A stretch of DNA of 64,000 nucleotides from Amycolatopsis sp. FDAARGOS 1241 (GCF_016889705.1 NZ_CP069526.1:1054001-1118000); one strand, 5' to 3'; numbered from the stretch's first letter, positions 34,716 to 44,275 are shown. Made by a program: numbers and translations. The notes: generated by a model not told the origin, from the sequence alone.

Positions 34716-35495
34716 CTACAGCGAATAGGACGTAACTGCTTTTCGGATCCGTTCGGCATACAGCTGCAACGCGTCGATCGCCTCGCGCCGCGCGTCTTCG
34801 CTGATGCGCGCCGCCGGGCCGACGAGCGAGAGCACCGCCGGGCGCGGCCGCCCCGTCTCGAGCGGCACGGAGCACGCCCACACGCCGTCCTCGATGTCGC
34901 CCCAGCTCTGCGCGTAGTGGTTCGCGAGCGCGTGCTTCAGCTCCTCGCGCACCTCGACGCCGTGCTCGCGCGCGACGTCCACGACGAGCTGCTCGCGCTC
35001 CCCGTCGGGCAGCAGCGCGAGCAGCATCTTGCCGGTCGCGCCCGCACCGAGCGGGATCGAGTGGCCGGGCTGGAACGTGAACCGCATGGCGCGGTCGCAC
35101 TCGACTCGATCAGTGCAGACCGCCAGGTCACCGAAGTGCTGGAACAGCAGGATCGTCTCGCCGAGCTCGCGCGCGGCCTCCTCCATGGTCGGGCGGGCGA
35201 TGCGCGCGAGGTCGTTGGCCAGCCGCGCGGCCCGCGCCAGCGGCATCACCTGGCTCGTCACGTGGTAGCGCCCCGACCTGGCCTCCTCGAGCAGCTGCAG
35301 CTCCTTGAGCAGCTGCACGTAGCGGTAGGTGGTGGCGACCGGGCTGCCGATCACCTCGGCCAGCTCGGCGACGCTCGCCTCCCAGCGGTGCTCGGAAAAC
35401 GCGAGCAGCACTTGGAGAACCTTGCGCGAACTGCTCGTGCCGGCTGTTCGGCGCGGCGCGGCGGCTGATTCCCCGGAGGGCGTGGAGCGCGGCAT
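34716..35495 (-). CDS. IclR-family transcriptional regulator
   Basis: 259 residues: N-terminal winged helix (KVLQVLLAFSEHRWEASVAELAEVIGSPVATTYRYVQLLKEL in pieces across about 24-66) and effector domain (LGAGATGKMLLALLP, YAQSWGDIEDGVWACSVPLE). It has no adjacent enzyme operon; the only same-strand neighbour is the GNAT gene. Target unknown. Confidence 0.88.
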   Translation of the reverse strand: MPRSTPSGESAAAPRRTAGTSSSRKVLQVLLAFSEHRWEASVAELAEVIGSPVATTYRYVQLLKELQLLEEARSGRYHVTSQVMPLARAARLANDLARIARPTMEEAARELGETILLFQHFGDLAVCTDRVECDRAMRFTFQPGHSIPLGAGATGKMLLALLPDGEREQLVVDVAREHGVEVREELKHALANHYAQSWGDIEDGVWACSVPLETGRPRPAVLSLVGPAARISEDARREAIDALQLYAERIRKAVTSYSL

Positions 35496-35602
35496 TCGAA
35501 ACCCTCTTCGTGTCTGCGGCGGCTCAGAACACGACAGGTGAGTAAATTACCACAGCGCAGCAACAATCGCGGGAGTCGAACTCCGGGAAAGGATCACCGT
35601 GG

Positions 35603-37138
35603 TTATTCGGCGGCGCGGCGGACGAGGAACGGTGTGAGCAGTCCCGGCGCCGTCGCGTCGGCGAGTGCCAAGCCGGCGTTCTCGCCGACGTCCACCACGT
35701 GGTAGCGCCCACGCCCCGCCGCGATCGGCGCGACTACAGTCACGAGCCCCGCGCGCCGCTGGAACCACGAACGCACCACGACGATCCCGGTGAGCGCGTC
35801 GCGGCGCACGGCCACCGTCGTGCGCGCCAGCGACCCCGAGCGCGTCACGAGGTAGCGGCCGGTCAGCGCGTGGCCCAGCGTGCGGTAGCGGTCCCAGCCG
35901 ACGAGCGCCGCGAACGGCACGAGGGCCAGCGCCACCTGCCACGGCCAATTCGGCAGCACACCCGTGTGCGCCGGCAGGAACAGCGCCGCCGCCGGGACGA
36001 GCGCGCTCGTCAACGCCCGCGTGATCCGCCGGTTGAGGGCCTGGCGCGGGTGCCGCACGAGCGGCACGTCCGCCACGTGCTCACCCAGCGCGTCGTCCAC
36101 GACTTCGCGCACGCGCCCGACCGGTGCGGGCGGCAGCAACAGCCCGCCGCCCTTGTCCGCACCTTTGCCCTCGCGCAGCCCGGCGGCCACGGCCACCCCC
36201 TTCGCGCCACCGACCAGCCGCAACGGCAACGGCTCCTTGACCTCAGCGCCGCGCAGCCGGTCCTCCTCGATCGACACCGACCGGGTCGTGACGAGGCCAC
36301 GGCGGATGTGCAGCGTGCCGCCGGGTTCGCGGGTGAGCCGGAAGTTCCAGAACGACAGCACGTAGCCGCCCACCGACAGCACCGCGACCAGCACGAGCAG
36401 GCCGATCGCAGCGGTGAGCACGGTGAGCCACACCGGTTCCTCGGTGACGCGCTGCGCGAGGTCGCGCAGCGGGCCGTAGCGCACCGGGTCGAGGTTCAGC
36501 TCGTGCGCGAAGTGGTAGACGGTGCCGAGAATGGCACCGACGACCGCGAGGCCGGACAGCGTGAACGGCGCGTACCGGAGCCACCGCTTGTCCACCTCCG
36601 CCAAGAGCTGCTCCGGCGGGGCGGTGGCGTCGACGGACTCGGCGACGGCTTTCCGGTGCAGCAGCAGTGTCCGCAGCCGCTGCGCCTCGTCACGCGTGAC
36701 GGCGTCGAGCACGAGCTCGTCCTTGCCCGGGCCTTGGCCGTGCGAGTGCCGTCCGGTCCCGATCCGCACCGCGGCCAGCGAGAACAGCCGGTGCTTCGGC
36801 TCCGACACCACGTCGACGGTGCGGATCCGGTCGCGCGGCACGGCGCGGTGCTTGCGCAGCAACAGCCCGGTGCGCCACTCGACCTGCGTCCGGGTGATGC
36901 GGTAGCGCGACGTCAGGCAGTGCGAGACGCCGGTGGCGATCGTCAGCGCGGTGATCGCGAGCCCGATCCACTGCCAGCTGTTGCCCGACCCCAGCACGAG
37001 CGCGCCGACGAGCACGGGCAGCGACCGCACGAGGTCGAGCACCGGCCGGATGAGCAGCATCCGCAGGTCGAGCCGGTGCCAGGGCGCCTCAGCCGTGCCT
37101 TCGGCGGCCACGAGCGGGGCCGGCGCGGCCGTGCTCAC
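35603..37138 (-). CDS. Membrane protein with repeated bacterial PH domains (YdbT type)
   Basis: 511 residues with paired hydrophobic segments near the N-terminus, the middle and the C-terminal third, each followed by a bPH_2 module: SRYRITRTQVEWRTGLLLRKHRAVPRDRIRTVDV, then the LHIRRGLVTTRSVSIEEDRLRGAEV block, then GRYLVTRSGSLARTTVAVRRDALTGI. This is the three-module organisation of B. subtilis YdbT. GTG 37138 overlaps the stop of the upstream one-module partner. Family members sit in the membrane; YdbS/YdbT have been linked to bacteriocin resistance in Bacillus. Confidence 0.85.
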   Translation of the reverse strand: MSTAAPAPLVAAEGTAEAPWHRLDLRMLLIRPVLDLVRSLPVLVGALVLGSGNSWQWIGLAITALTIATGVSHCLTSRYRITRTQVEWRTGLLLRKHRAVPRDRIRTVDVVSEPKHRLFSLAAVRIGTGRHSHGQGPGKDELVLDAVTRDEAQRLRTLLLHRKAVAESVDATAPPEQLLAEVDKRWLRYAPFTLSGLAVVGAILGTVYHFAHELNLDPVRYGPLRDLAQRVTEEPVWLTVLTAAIGLLVLVAVLSVGGYVLSFWNFRLTREPGGTLHIRRGLVTTRSVSIEEDRLRGAEVKEPLPLRLVGGAKGVAVAAGLREGKGADKGGGLLLPPAPVGRVREVVDDALGEHVADVPLVRHPRQALNRRITRALTSALVPAAALFLPAHTGVLPNWPWQVALALVPFAALVGWDRYRTLGHALTGRYLVTRSGSLARTTVAVRRDALTGIVVVRSWFQRRAGLVTVVAPIAAGRGRYHVVDVGENAGLALADATAPGLLTPFLVRRAAE

Positions 37139-37647
37139 GTCGCGTCACCCCGGATGGCCTGCGTGGTCCGGGTGAGCTCGTCGGCCAGCATCACGGCCCG
37201 GTCGTGGTCGAGCCCGGAGATCCTCAGCGGGCCGGCCGCCGACGCCGTGGTCACCGTGATCCGGGCCAGGCCGAACAGCTGCTCGAGCGGGCCGCGTTCG
37301 ATGTCCACGGTCTGGATCCGCGAGATCGGCGCGATCCGCCACTCCTGCTTCAGCCAGCCCGACTGCGTGTACACCGCTTCACCGGTGACCTCCCACCGGT
37401 GTACGCGGTAGCGCCACTGCGGCATCACGAGCAGGTGCAGCGGGCCGAGCACGCAACAGATCACCAGCGTCACCGTGAGCCACGACGGCGGGCCGTCGCT
37501 GGTGGCCACCACCACGGCCTGCACGCAGATCACCACCAGCCAGCCGAGCGCGGCTGAGGCGGTCCAGTGGCCGATCGCCTTGCGGCTCACCCGGTGCTCG
37601 GGTGGCCGAAGGCTGAGGCTCAGCGTGGCGGCATCTTCTGAGGTCAC
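37135..37647 (-). CDS. Small membrane protein with one bacterial PH domain (YdbS type)
   Basis: 170 residues: two hydrophobic segments (ASAALGWLVVICVQAVVVA and WLTVTLVICCVLGPLHLLV), then a bPH_2 module (YRVHRWEVTGEAVYTQSGW..ISRIQTVDIERGPLEQLFGLARITV). GTG 37647 (VTSEDAATL) is preferred; the frame is open to 37689. It overlaps the next gene by 4 bp, forming a YdbS-YdbT-like pair. Confidence 0.85.
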   Translation of the reverse strand: MTSEDAATLSLSLRPPEHRVSRKAIGHWTASAALGWLVVICVQAVVVATSDGPPSWLTVTLVICCVLGPLHLLVMPQWRYRVHRWEVTGEAVYTQSGWLKQEWRIAPISRIQTVDIERGPLEQLFGLARITVTTASAAGPLRISGLDHDRAVMLADELTRTTQAIRGDAT

Positions 37648-37825
37648 CTGCTCAGCGTGCCTGAACGGCGGCGATCGCGGCCACGACAAGTGTCACGATG
37701 CCCCGATCCGGGGCCCGGGCGAGTGCGGGGCGTTACTATTTCGGCCGCGCACGGGATGGAATCGCGGTCGGCCCGCGTTGGACATGGGAACGTCCGTGCA
37801 ACAACGCGAGCAGCAGGAGGATCCG

Positions 37826-38749
37826 GTGGGATTCGATCCCGAGGAACTGTACGAGGTGGACTCGGACGTCCCCGACCTGCACGGAGCCGTGCTCCTGCAC
37901 TTCTTCGAGGGCTTCATGGACGCGGGGTCCACCGGCAGGCTCGTCGCCGACCACCTGACCAGCGACGTCGAGAACCGGGTGATCGCGCGGTTCGACGTCG
38001 ACCGCCTCATCGACTACCGCTCCCGGCGCCCGCCGATGACCTACGCCGTGGACCACTGGGAGGACTACGAGGCCCCCGAGCTGGCCGTGCGCCTGCTCCA
38101 CGACACCGACGGCACGCCGTTCCTGCTGCTGACCGGGCCCGAACCCGACCACGAGTGGGAGCGCTTCGTGGCCGCCGTGACGCAGCTGGTGGAGCGCTGG
38201 GGCGTGCGGCTCACCGTCGGCTTCCACGGCATCCCGATGGGTGCGCCGCACACGCGCCCGCTGGGCGTGACGGCCCACGCGACGCGGGAAGACCTCGTCG
38301 CCGGTGGTCACCAGCCGTTGCCCAACCGCATGCAGGTGCCGGGCAGCGTGGCCGCGCTGCTGGAGTACCGCCTCGGCGAACAGGGCCACGACGCGATCGG
38401 CTTCGCCGCCCACGTGCCCCACTACCTCGCACAGTCGTCCTACCCGGCCGCGGCGCTGCACGTGCTCGAATGCGTCGGTCGCGCCACCGGGCTGCACCTG
38501 CCGGACGGCGAGCTGCGGGTGGCAGCCCAGGTCGCCGACGCGGAGATCGACCGCCAGGTGTCCGAGTCCGACGAGGTCGCCGACGTCGTGCGCGCCCTGG
38601 AACGCCAGTACGACACGTTCGTCGAGGCCTCCGGCCGCGACAGCCTCCTGGCCGAGTCGCAGGAGCACATGCCGACGGCCGAGGAGCTCGGCTCACAGTT
38701 CGAGCGGTTCCTCGCCGAACAGGGCGGCGGGGACCTGCCGGAGCGCTGA
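37826..38749 (+). CDS. PAC2-family protein (proteasome assembly chaperone-like)
   Basis: 307 residues. LHGAVLLHFFEGFMDAGSTGRLVADHL, RFDVDRLIDYRSRRPPM and FLLLTGPEPDHEWERF are typical of the actinobacterial PAC2 family, and the C-terminal third is acidic and helical (EEL..FERFLAEQGGGD). GTG 37826 follows AGGAGG at 5 nt and is chosen over ATG 37784. The role is unclear; homologues occur in actinobacteria that have proteasomes. Confidence 0.88.
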   Translation: MGFDPEELYEVDSDVPDLHGAVLLHFFEGFMDAGSTGRLVADHLTSDVENRVIARFDVDRLIDYRSRRPPMTYAVDHWEDYEAPELAVRLLHDTDGTPFLLLTGPEPDHEWERFVAAVTQLVERWGVRLTVGFHGIPMGAPHTRPLGVTAHATREDLVAGGHQPLPNRMQVPGSVAALLEYRLGEQGHDAIGFAAHVPHYLAQSSYPAAALHVLECVGRATGLHLPDGELRVAAQVADAEIDRQVSESDEVADVVRALERQYDTFVEASGRDSLLAESQEHMPTAEELGSQFERFLAEQGGGDLPER

Positions 38750-39018
38750 CGCGCGCTACCTGCGGTCGCGTCTGCGGCCACCGCGATACGCGATGGCCGC
38801 CGATCGGACCGTCTGCCAGGCCCACCACATCCGTGCCGTCATGGTCGCCACTGTCCCATGATCGGGCCCGGACGTTTCCGGTAACCTGCGCCTGGGCGTG
38901 CGGCGGGTGACGATCGGGCCACGCGCAGCCGCCGGTTGTACACAATGGACGCTTGCCGTTACCCGCCGGTAAACCGGCCGGTGGGAATTCGTGTCCGGTT
39001 GTTGTATATCGTCCCGGA

Positions 39019-39888
39019 ATGACACAGCGGTTCACGGCAAGGACGTTGGGTGGCGCCCTCCGGCGAAAGGCCGGCTCGGTGCTGCACCGCGTGGCCACTC
39101 GCATGCACGATCCGTATACCGATCAGCTGAACCAGATCCGCGACGAGCTGCGGGAAGAAATCGTCCGCCAGGGCGACCGGCTGATGGATCGGGTGGTCGA
39201 ATTCGAAATCCGGAGCCGGCGCGACATCGTCTACGCCGGTGATCAGGACGCGGCGCTCGAGAGCAATGTCTTCGCACGCGAGAACCTGGTGGGCGCTCGC
39301 CACTTCGGCAGTCCGCCCGAAACGCTGAAATACGCGCTGTCCCTCGCGCCCACCGGCGGCATGGCGCTCGAGTTCGGCGTCGCGTCGGGCAATACGCTGC
39401 GCACCATTTCCGCCGCCCGCGGCGGTGTCGAGGTCTACGGCTTCGACTCGTTCGAAGGTCTGCCCGAGGCGTGGCTCAACGGCATGCCCGCCGGCGCCTT
39501 CGCCCGCCAGGACCTCCCGGACGTCCCCGGTGCCGAACTCGTGGTCGGTCTCTTCAGCGACAGCCTCCCGGGCTTCCTCGAGAAGCATCCGGGCCACGTC
39601 GACTTCCTCCACGTCGACGGCGACCTGTACAGCTCCGCGAAAACCGTGCTGGACCACGTCGGCCCGCGGCTGCGCGCCGGCAGCATCGTGCACTTCGACG
39701 AGTTCTTCAACTTCCCCGGCTGGAAGCGCCACGAGTACCGCGCGTGGATGGAGCACATCGAAAAGACGGGTGTCGAGTTCACGTACGAGGCCTATACGTA
39801 CAACGACAACCAGGTGACAGTTCGCATCACGGGCGGGCCGGGGTTGTCGGCTCCCGCATCGGGCGAAGTGTCGGCCGAGCGCGCCTGA
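39019..39888 (+). CDS. SAM-dependent methyltransferase, TylF/macrocin-O-methyltransferase-like
   Basis: 289 residues. The N-terminal 70 residues are helical and charged (LNQIRDELREEIVRQGDRLMDRV). The Rossmann part has ALEFGVASGNTLRTIS (motif I, about 115-130), VYGFDSFEGLPEAW, and FLHVDGDLYSSAKTVLDHVGPRLRAGSIVHFDEFFNF, as in TylF-like metal-dependent enzymes. It stands alone. A TATATC box 9 nt before ATG 39019 and no Shine-Dalgarno suggest a leaderless transcript. Acceptor unknown. Confidence 0.82.
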   Translation: MTQRFTARTLGGALRRKAGSVLHRVATRMHDPYTDQLNQIRDELREEIVRQGDRLMDRVVEFEIRSRRDIVYAGDQDAALESNVFARENLVGARHFGSPPETLKYALSLAPTGGMALEFGVASGNTLRTISAARGGVEVYGFDSFEGLPEAWLNGMPAGAFARQDLPDVPGAELVVGLFSDSLPGFLEKHPGHVDFLHVDGDLYSSAKTVLDHVGPRLRAGSIVHFDEFFNFPGWKRHEYRAWMEHIEKTGVEFTYEAYTYNDNQVTVRITGGPGLSAPASGEVSAERA

Positions 39889-39976
39889 CGCTTTTCCCGG
39901 TTGCACGCCGGATTCGCGCCCTTCGCAGCGGATCTGGCGTTTCCGGTTCAGCGGGGATTTTCGAACCGGAAGGCTC

Positions 39977-40966
39977 TCAACGCTGAAAACATCCCGCTTC
40001 GTTGACCGGCCCCTCTGACGGCAGCACCAGGCCGCACAGGTAGCCGTCGATCCAGCGGCCGTTGCCGGCGATGTCGGTACCGAGCCGCAGCAGCGGCGCG
40101 AGCGCGTTCACTCCGCGCGCGAGCGAATCCTGGTTGCGCTGCAACAGGGACGTGAGCTGGTCGACGGAGGCCAGCGTCGGCGCCAGGGCGCGGTTGTTGT
40201 CCGCGATGAGGCCGGACAGCTCGGTGGCCAGCCGGCGCGAGCCGTCGAGGAGGGTGGAGATCGCGGACTCGCGGCGGGCGACCTCGTCGAGCAGGCGGTT
40301 GCCGTCGGTGAGCAGGCGCCGGGCTTCGGTGTCGCGGTCGGCCAAGGTCGCGGACACCACGCGCGTGTCGGCCGGCAGTGCGGTCAGCTGGGCGTCGCGC
40401 GAGGCGAGCGTGTCCGACAGCCGGGACAAGCCGCTGAGCGCCGAGCGCACGTCGGCCGGGGTGTGGGCGAAGGTGGCAGCCAGCGTGTCGAAACCGTGCG
40501 CGAGCTGCGCGGTGTCGATGTGGTCCACGGTCGCGGACAGGTCCCGGAACGCGGCGAGCACGTCGTAGGGCGCCGTCGTGCGCGAGCTCGGGATCGGCAC
40601 GTCCGGGTCGAGCGAACCCGAGCCCGTCGGGTCGAGCGCGAGGTACTTCTGGCCCAGCACGGTCTTCAGCTTGATCGCCGCGCTCGTGGTGTCGCCGAGC
40701 CAGGCGTCCTTGACCTTGAAAGAAACCCGCACCCGAGCGCCGTCGAGGCGCACGGCCGACACGCGCCCGACCTCCACTCCGGCGATGCGCACGTCGTTTC
40801 CGGTCTGCAGCCCGGCGGCTTCGGTGAACTCCGCCGCGTACGTGGTGCCGTCGCCGATCAGCGGCAGGCTGCGGGCGTTCACGGCCGTCAGCACGCCCAG
40901 CGCCAGGACGGTGAGCCCGATCAGCGCGGTGCGGGCCGGGTGCCGAGGACCTCGGGCTGTTTGCAT
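39977..40966 (-). CDS. MCE-family lipid-transport protein, orphan
   Basis: 329 residues: N-terminal transmembrane anchor (ALIGLTVLALGVLTAVNA), MlaD/MCE domain (about 40-115: TTYAAEFTEAAGLQTGNDVRIAGVEVGRVSAVRLDG, LKTVLGQKYLALDP), then a long helical coil region. MCE proteins form periplasmic channels for lipids or sterols, normally in operons of six mce plus two yrbE genes; none are adjacent here. A TGTGA-N6-TCACG palindrome lies 27-42 bp upstream of its start. Confidence 0.88.
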   Translation of the reverse strand: MQTARGPRHPARTALIGLTVLALGVLTAVNARSLPLIGDGTTYAAEFTEAAGLQTGNDVRIAGVEVGRVSAVRLDGARVRVSFKVKDAWLGDTTSAAIKLKTVLGQKYLALDPTGSGSLDPDVPIPSSRTTAPYDVLAAFRDLSATVDHIDTAQLAHGFDTLAATFAHTPADVRSALSGLSRLSDTLASRDAQLTALPADTRVVSATLADRDTEARRLLTDGNRLLDEVARRESAISTLLDGSRRLATELSGLIADNNRALAPTLASVDQLTSLLQRNQDSLARGVNALAPLLRLGTDIAGNGRWIDGYLCGLVLPSEGPVNEAGCFQR

Positions 40967-40992
40967 CGCGTAAACAGTGCCTCAGCCCAGTT

Positions 40993-41008
40993 CGTGACGC
41001 CAGTCACA
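40993..41008. promoter_or_regulatory. Crp-like palindrome between MCE and CorA genes
   Basis: CGTGA-N6-TCACA, nearly the Crp consensus, with a core GTGACGCCAGTCAC almost identical to the site at 51761. It lies in a divergent promoter region. Confidence 0.45.
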
Positions 41009-41102
41009 CAACTCGATCGGCGGAAGGGCGGCACGATTCGCGACCGGGCACCGGCGGGTACTTTCTGCGAAACGAGAAAACCCGGCGGAAGGTGGCACGG
41101 GC

Positions 41103-42074
41103 GTGGCGCATACGCGGGTCTACCGCAACGGCGTGCTGGTCGAGCGCGACTTCCCGGTCGAGCAGGTGTCCGACTACCTCGAGGACCCGGCCACCACCGT
41201 CTGGCTCGACTTCTGCGAGCCCACCGAGGGCGACCTCGCCGCGATCGGTGAAGAACTCGGGCTGCACGCGCTGGCCGTCGAAGACGCCGCCGAGGAGCAC
41301 CAGCGGCCCAAGTTCGACCGCTACGACACGCACTCGTTCCTCATCGCGTACTCGGCGCAGTTCGACGCGGAAACGGGCGTCGTCACGAAGTCCGAGCTCG
41401 CCGTGTTCATCACGAAGCAGGCGCTGGTGACCGTGCGCAAGGACAACCGGTTCGACATGGACGCGGTGGTCCGGCGCTGGGACGCCCAGGCCGACCTCGC
41501 GAAGTCCGGGGTGCCGTTCCTGCTCCACGGCTTGCTCGACCACATCGTCGACGGGCACTTCGAAAGCGTGCAGTCGCTCGACGAGGAGATCGAGGCGCTG
41601 GAGGACCTGGTGTTCGCCGACCGGCCCGACCAGCGTGAGCTGCAACGGCGTTCCTTCCGGCTGCGCAAGAGCCTCACGGCGCTGCGTCGCGTGGTGCTGC
41701 CGATGCGCGAGGTCGTGAACACGGTGATGCGCCGAGACCAGAACCTGGTCGACGACGTGATGACACCGTATTTTCACGACGTCTACGACCATGTGCTGCG
41801 CGCTTCGGAGTGGACGGAGTCGTTGCGGGACCTGGTGGCGACCGTGCGTGAAACACAGCTCAACCTGCAGGGCAACCGGCTCAACACGATCATGAAGAAG
41901 GTGACCAGCTGGGCCGCGATCATCGCCGTGCCCACGGCGGTCACCGGGTTCTACGGGCAGAACGTGCCTTACCCGGGATTCCAGGCGACGTCGGGGTTCT
42001 GGGTGTCCACAGTGGCCATCATGCTGCTGTCGGTCGGCCTTTACGCCACGTTCAAACGCCGTGATTGGCTGTGA
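41103..42074 (+). CDS. corA: CorA-family divalent metal transporter
   Basis: 323 residues. The large N-terminal cytosolic domain is followed by two C-terminal membrane helices (about 262-282 and 296-315). The signature between them reads FYGQNVPYPGF, so the classical YGMN is YGQN, a variant frequent in actinobacterial members. It transports Mg2+ or another divalent ion as a pentamer. GTG 41103 starts the gene after GGCGGAAGG. It is divergent from the MCE gene. Confidence 0.88.
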   Translation: MAHTRVYRNGVLVERDFPVEQVSDYLEDPATTVWLDFCEPTEGDLAAIGEELGLHALAVEDAAEEHQRPKFDRYDTHSFLIAYSAQFDAETGVVTKSELAVFITKQALVTVRKDNRFDMDAVVRRWDAQADLAKSGVPFLLHGLLDHIVDGHFESVQSLDEEIEALEDLVFADRPDQRELQRRSFRLRKSLTALRRVVLPMREVVNTVMRRDQNLVDDVMTPYFHDVYDHVLRASEWTESLRDLVATVRETQLNLQGNRLNTIMKKVTSWAAIIAVPTAVTGFYGQNVPYPGFQATSGFWVSTVAIMLLSVGLYATFKRRDWL

Positions 42075-42159
42075 CCGCCAAGACGTTTTCCCCTCGCGCA
42101 GGCGGGTACGCTTGCAGGACAAGGATTCCAAGCGTGAGCACGGACGGGGAGGGACAGGC

Positions 42160-42357
42160 GTGCGCGACTTCAGCACCGGGCTGCACCCCGCAGCCGACCT
42201 CGTGACCGACGAAGACACCGAACACCAGGAGCACGTGCGCCGCCGCGCCGCGCTGGCCGTGGCGTCCAACGCGCGCGATGCGGACGACTGCGCGCTGCTG
42301 CTCGACATGCTGGGGCTGCACGCCCCGCGCAAGAACAAGCGCGGCGAAGTCGCCTGA
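42160..42357 (+). CDS. 65-residue hypothetical protein
   Basis: GTG 42160 is preceded by GGGGAGGG. The sequence MRDFSTGLHPAADLVTDEDTEHQEHVRRRAAL..DADDCALLLDMLGLHAP, charged and helical, ends with basic residues. Soluble, no recognised domain. It follows CorA after 85 bp. Confidence 0.6.
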   Translation: MRDFSTGLHPAADLVTDEDTEHQEHVRRRAALAVASNARDADDCALLLDMLGLHAPRKNKRGEVA

Positions 42358-42361
42358 GCGA

Positions 42362-42537
42362 TCAGCGGGCCGGCTGGCCCGCCGCGGCCTCCTGCTCCTG
42401 GCACCGCGTGCAGACGAGCTTGCGCCCGATGCACTGTCCTTCCGTCGTCACCAGGTGGGCGACGTGCAGGGTCGGGTAACCGCACTTTCGCAGGGGATGG
42501 CGGTGCTCTCGTGGCTGATCAGCACGCGGATGGGCAT
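42362..42537 (-). pseudogene. Small zinc-ribbon protein with a one-base frameshift
   Basis: ATG 42537 has a good ribosome site (GAGGAG, 6-nt spacing) and encodes MPIRVLISHESTAIPCE. In the next frame the text continues KCGYPTLHVAHLVTTEGQCI..LVCTRCQEQEAAAG to TGA 42362. One missing base near 42486 (GAAAG where GAGAAG or GAAAAG is expected) restores a 58-residue protein with C-x2-C...C-x2-C. As written the frame stops after 30 codons. Real loss or homopolymer error. Confidence 0.65.
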
Positions 42538-42598
42538 CGGGTTCTCCTCGGGGCAGCGCGGGCTGCGCTGCGGGGCGGCTAACCCGTCCGGCCGTCGC

Positions 42599-44275
42599 TC
42601 AGTCGCATTTGGCGCCAACCTCACCCGAACGGGTGACGCTGTAAACCTCGGTCCCGTTCACGTATGTCCGCACCACGCGCGCGTCGCCGATTTCGTGCGG
42701 CGGGCCCGCGAACGGGTCGCGGTCGAGCACCACGAGATCGGCCGCCCGGCCGGGGCCGATCGAGCCGGCGACGTCGGCCAGGTGGTTCACGGCCGCGCTG
42801 CCCGCGGTGTACGCGCGCAACGCCGTGGCGAGCGGCAGCGCCTGGTCCGGGCCGAGCGCGGGGGTGCGCGCGCCGGGCAGGACGCGGGTGACGGCGACGT
42901 GGATCGCCGCCATCGGATCGGCGGTGCTCACCGGCCAGTCGCTGCCCATCGCGAGCGCGGCGCCCGTGCGCAGCAGGTCGCCGAACGGGTACTGCCGGTT
43001 CGCGCGCGACAAGCCGAGGAACGGCACAGTCAGCTCGTCCATCTGCGGTTCGTGTGCGGCCCACAGCGCCTGCAGGTTCGCGGTGATGCCGAGGTGGTGG
43101 AAGCGCGGGACGTCCTCGGGGTGCACCAGCTGAAGGTGCGCGATCTGGTGGCGCCGGCCCGACGTGCCGTTCGTGTCCGCCGCGGCCTGGAGCGCGTCGA
43201 GGACGTCACGCACCCCGCGGTCGCCGATCGCGTGGTAGTGGATCTGGAACCCGGCGGCGTCGAGCGCGAGGGTGACTTCGCGCAACAGCGCGGGGTCGAG
43301 GAAGCCGAGGCCGCGTTCGCCCGTGGGGTGCCCGTGGCGGTCGAGGTACGGCTCGAGCACCGCCGCTGTGAAGGTCTCGACCACGCCGTCCTGCATGACT
43401 TTCACCGCTGGTGTGCGGTAGTTCCGGCCGTCGGTGGCCGCGCGGATCCCGGCGAGGCGCGCGACCTGGTCCGCCACGCCGTCGAGCGGGCACGACCGGT
43501 CCCACCACAACGCGCCGGTCACGCGCGCGGTGAGCGTGCCGGCCCGGTCTGCTCGCACGTACGCCTCGTGCGCGCTCGGACCGCCGCCGGGCACGGCGAC
43601 CCACGCGTCCTGCCAGTTCGTGATGCCGCACGAGTGCAGGTAACGCTGGGCTTCCGCGAGGGCCGCGTCGAAGTCTTCTTGCGTGTCGGCCGGAGCGACG
43701 CGCGCGACGAGATCCGCCGCGCCTTCGTGCAGGAGGCCGGTGGGTTCGCCGTTCCCGTCGCGTTCGATGCGGCCGTCGGCGGGATCCGGGGTGTGGCGGT
43801 CGATCCCGGCTCGCGCGAGCGCGGCGGTGCTGACCCAGCTGGAGTGGTGATCGCGGTTGGGCAGGAGCACCGGCCGGTCGCCGGCCGCGGCGTCGAGCGC
43901 TGCGCGGTGCGGGCGGCCGCCGGGGAAAGCCTCCATCGCCCAGCCGCCGCCGAGGATCCACTGGCGATCGGCGTGCGCGCGGGCGTAGTCACCGATGATG
44001 CGCGCGTACGCGCCGGCCGTCGTGGCGCCGGAGAGGTCGCAGCGGATCCGTTCCAGGCCGCCCGTCACGGGATGCACGTGGGCGTCGCCGAAACCGGGCA
44101 GCAACAGGCCGCCGTCGAGGTCGACCACTTCGTCGGCGACGCGCAGGAACGGCTCCACCGTGCGGTCGCCGCCCACGGCGGCGATCCGGCCGCCGGACAC
44201 CGCGACGGCGGAGGCGATCGTGCCCGCGGCGTCGGCCGTGAAGACGCGGCCGCCGCGGAACACCCTGGTGGTCAC
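42599..44275 (-). CDS. Metal-dependent amidohydrolase, YtcJ-like
   Basis: 558 residues. Metal ligands include GFGDAHVHP (about 57-65), a later IHYHAIGDRGV, HQIAHLQLV and MGSDWPVS, with the composite beta-sandwich at both ends (GLLLPG.. and ADLVVLDRDPF). The family (YtcJ/NfdA) hydrolyses amides or carbamates of secondary compounds. GTG 44275 overlaps the stop codon of the upstream membrane-protein gene by 1 bp, so they are translationally coupled. Substrate unknown. Confidence 0.9.
   Translation of the reverse strand: MTTRVFRGGRVFTADAAGTIASAVAVSGGRIAAVGGDRTVEPFLRVADEVVDLDGGLLLPGFGDAHVHPVTGGLERIRCDLSGATTAGAYARIIGDYARAHADRQWILGGGWAMEAFPGGRPHRAALDAAAGDRPVLLPNRDHHSSWVSTAALARAGIDRHTPDPADGRIERDGNGEPTGLLHEGAADLVARVAPADTQEDFDAALAEAQRYLHSCGITNWQDAWVAVPGGGPSAHEAYVRADRAGTLTARVTGALWWDRSCPLDGVADQVARLAGIRAATDGRNYRTPAVKVMQDGVVETFTAAVLEPYLDRHGHPTGERGLGFLDPALLREVTLALDAAGFQIHYHAIGDRGVRDVLDALQAAADTNGTSGRRHQIAHLQLVHPEDVPRFHHLGITANLQALWAAHEPQMDELTVPFLGLSRANRQYPFGDLLRTGAALAMGSDWPVSTADPMAAIHVAVTRVLPGARTPALGPDQALPLATALRAYTAGSAAVNHLADVAGSIGPGRAADLVVLDRDPFAGPPHEIGDARVVRTYVNGTEVYSVTRSGEVGAKCD

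Noticed and set aside
38756..38844. 28-residue minus-strand peptide
   Set aside because: Starts MTARMWWAWQTV and is basic, but has no ribosome site or terminator; kept only as a weak possibility.
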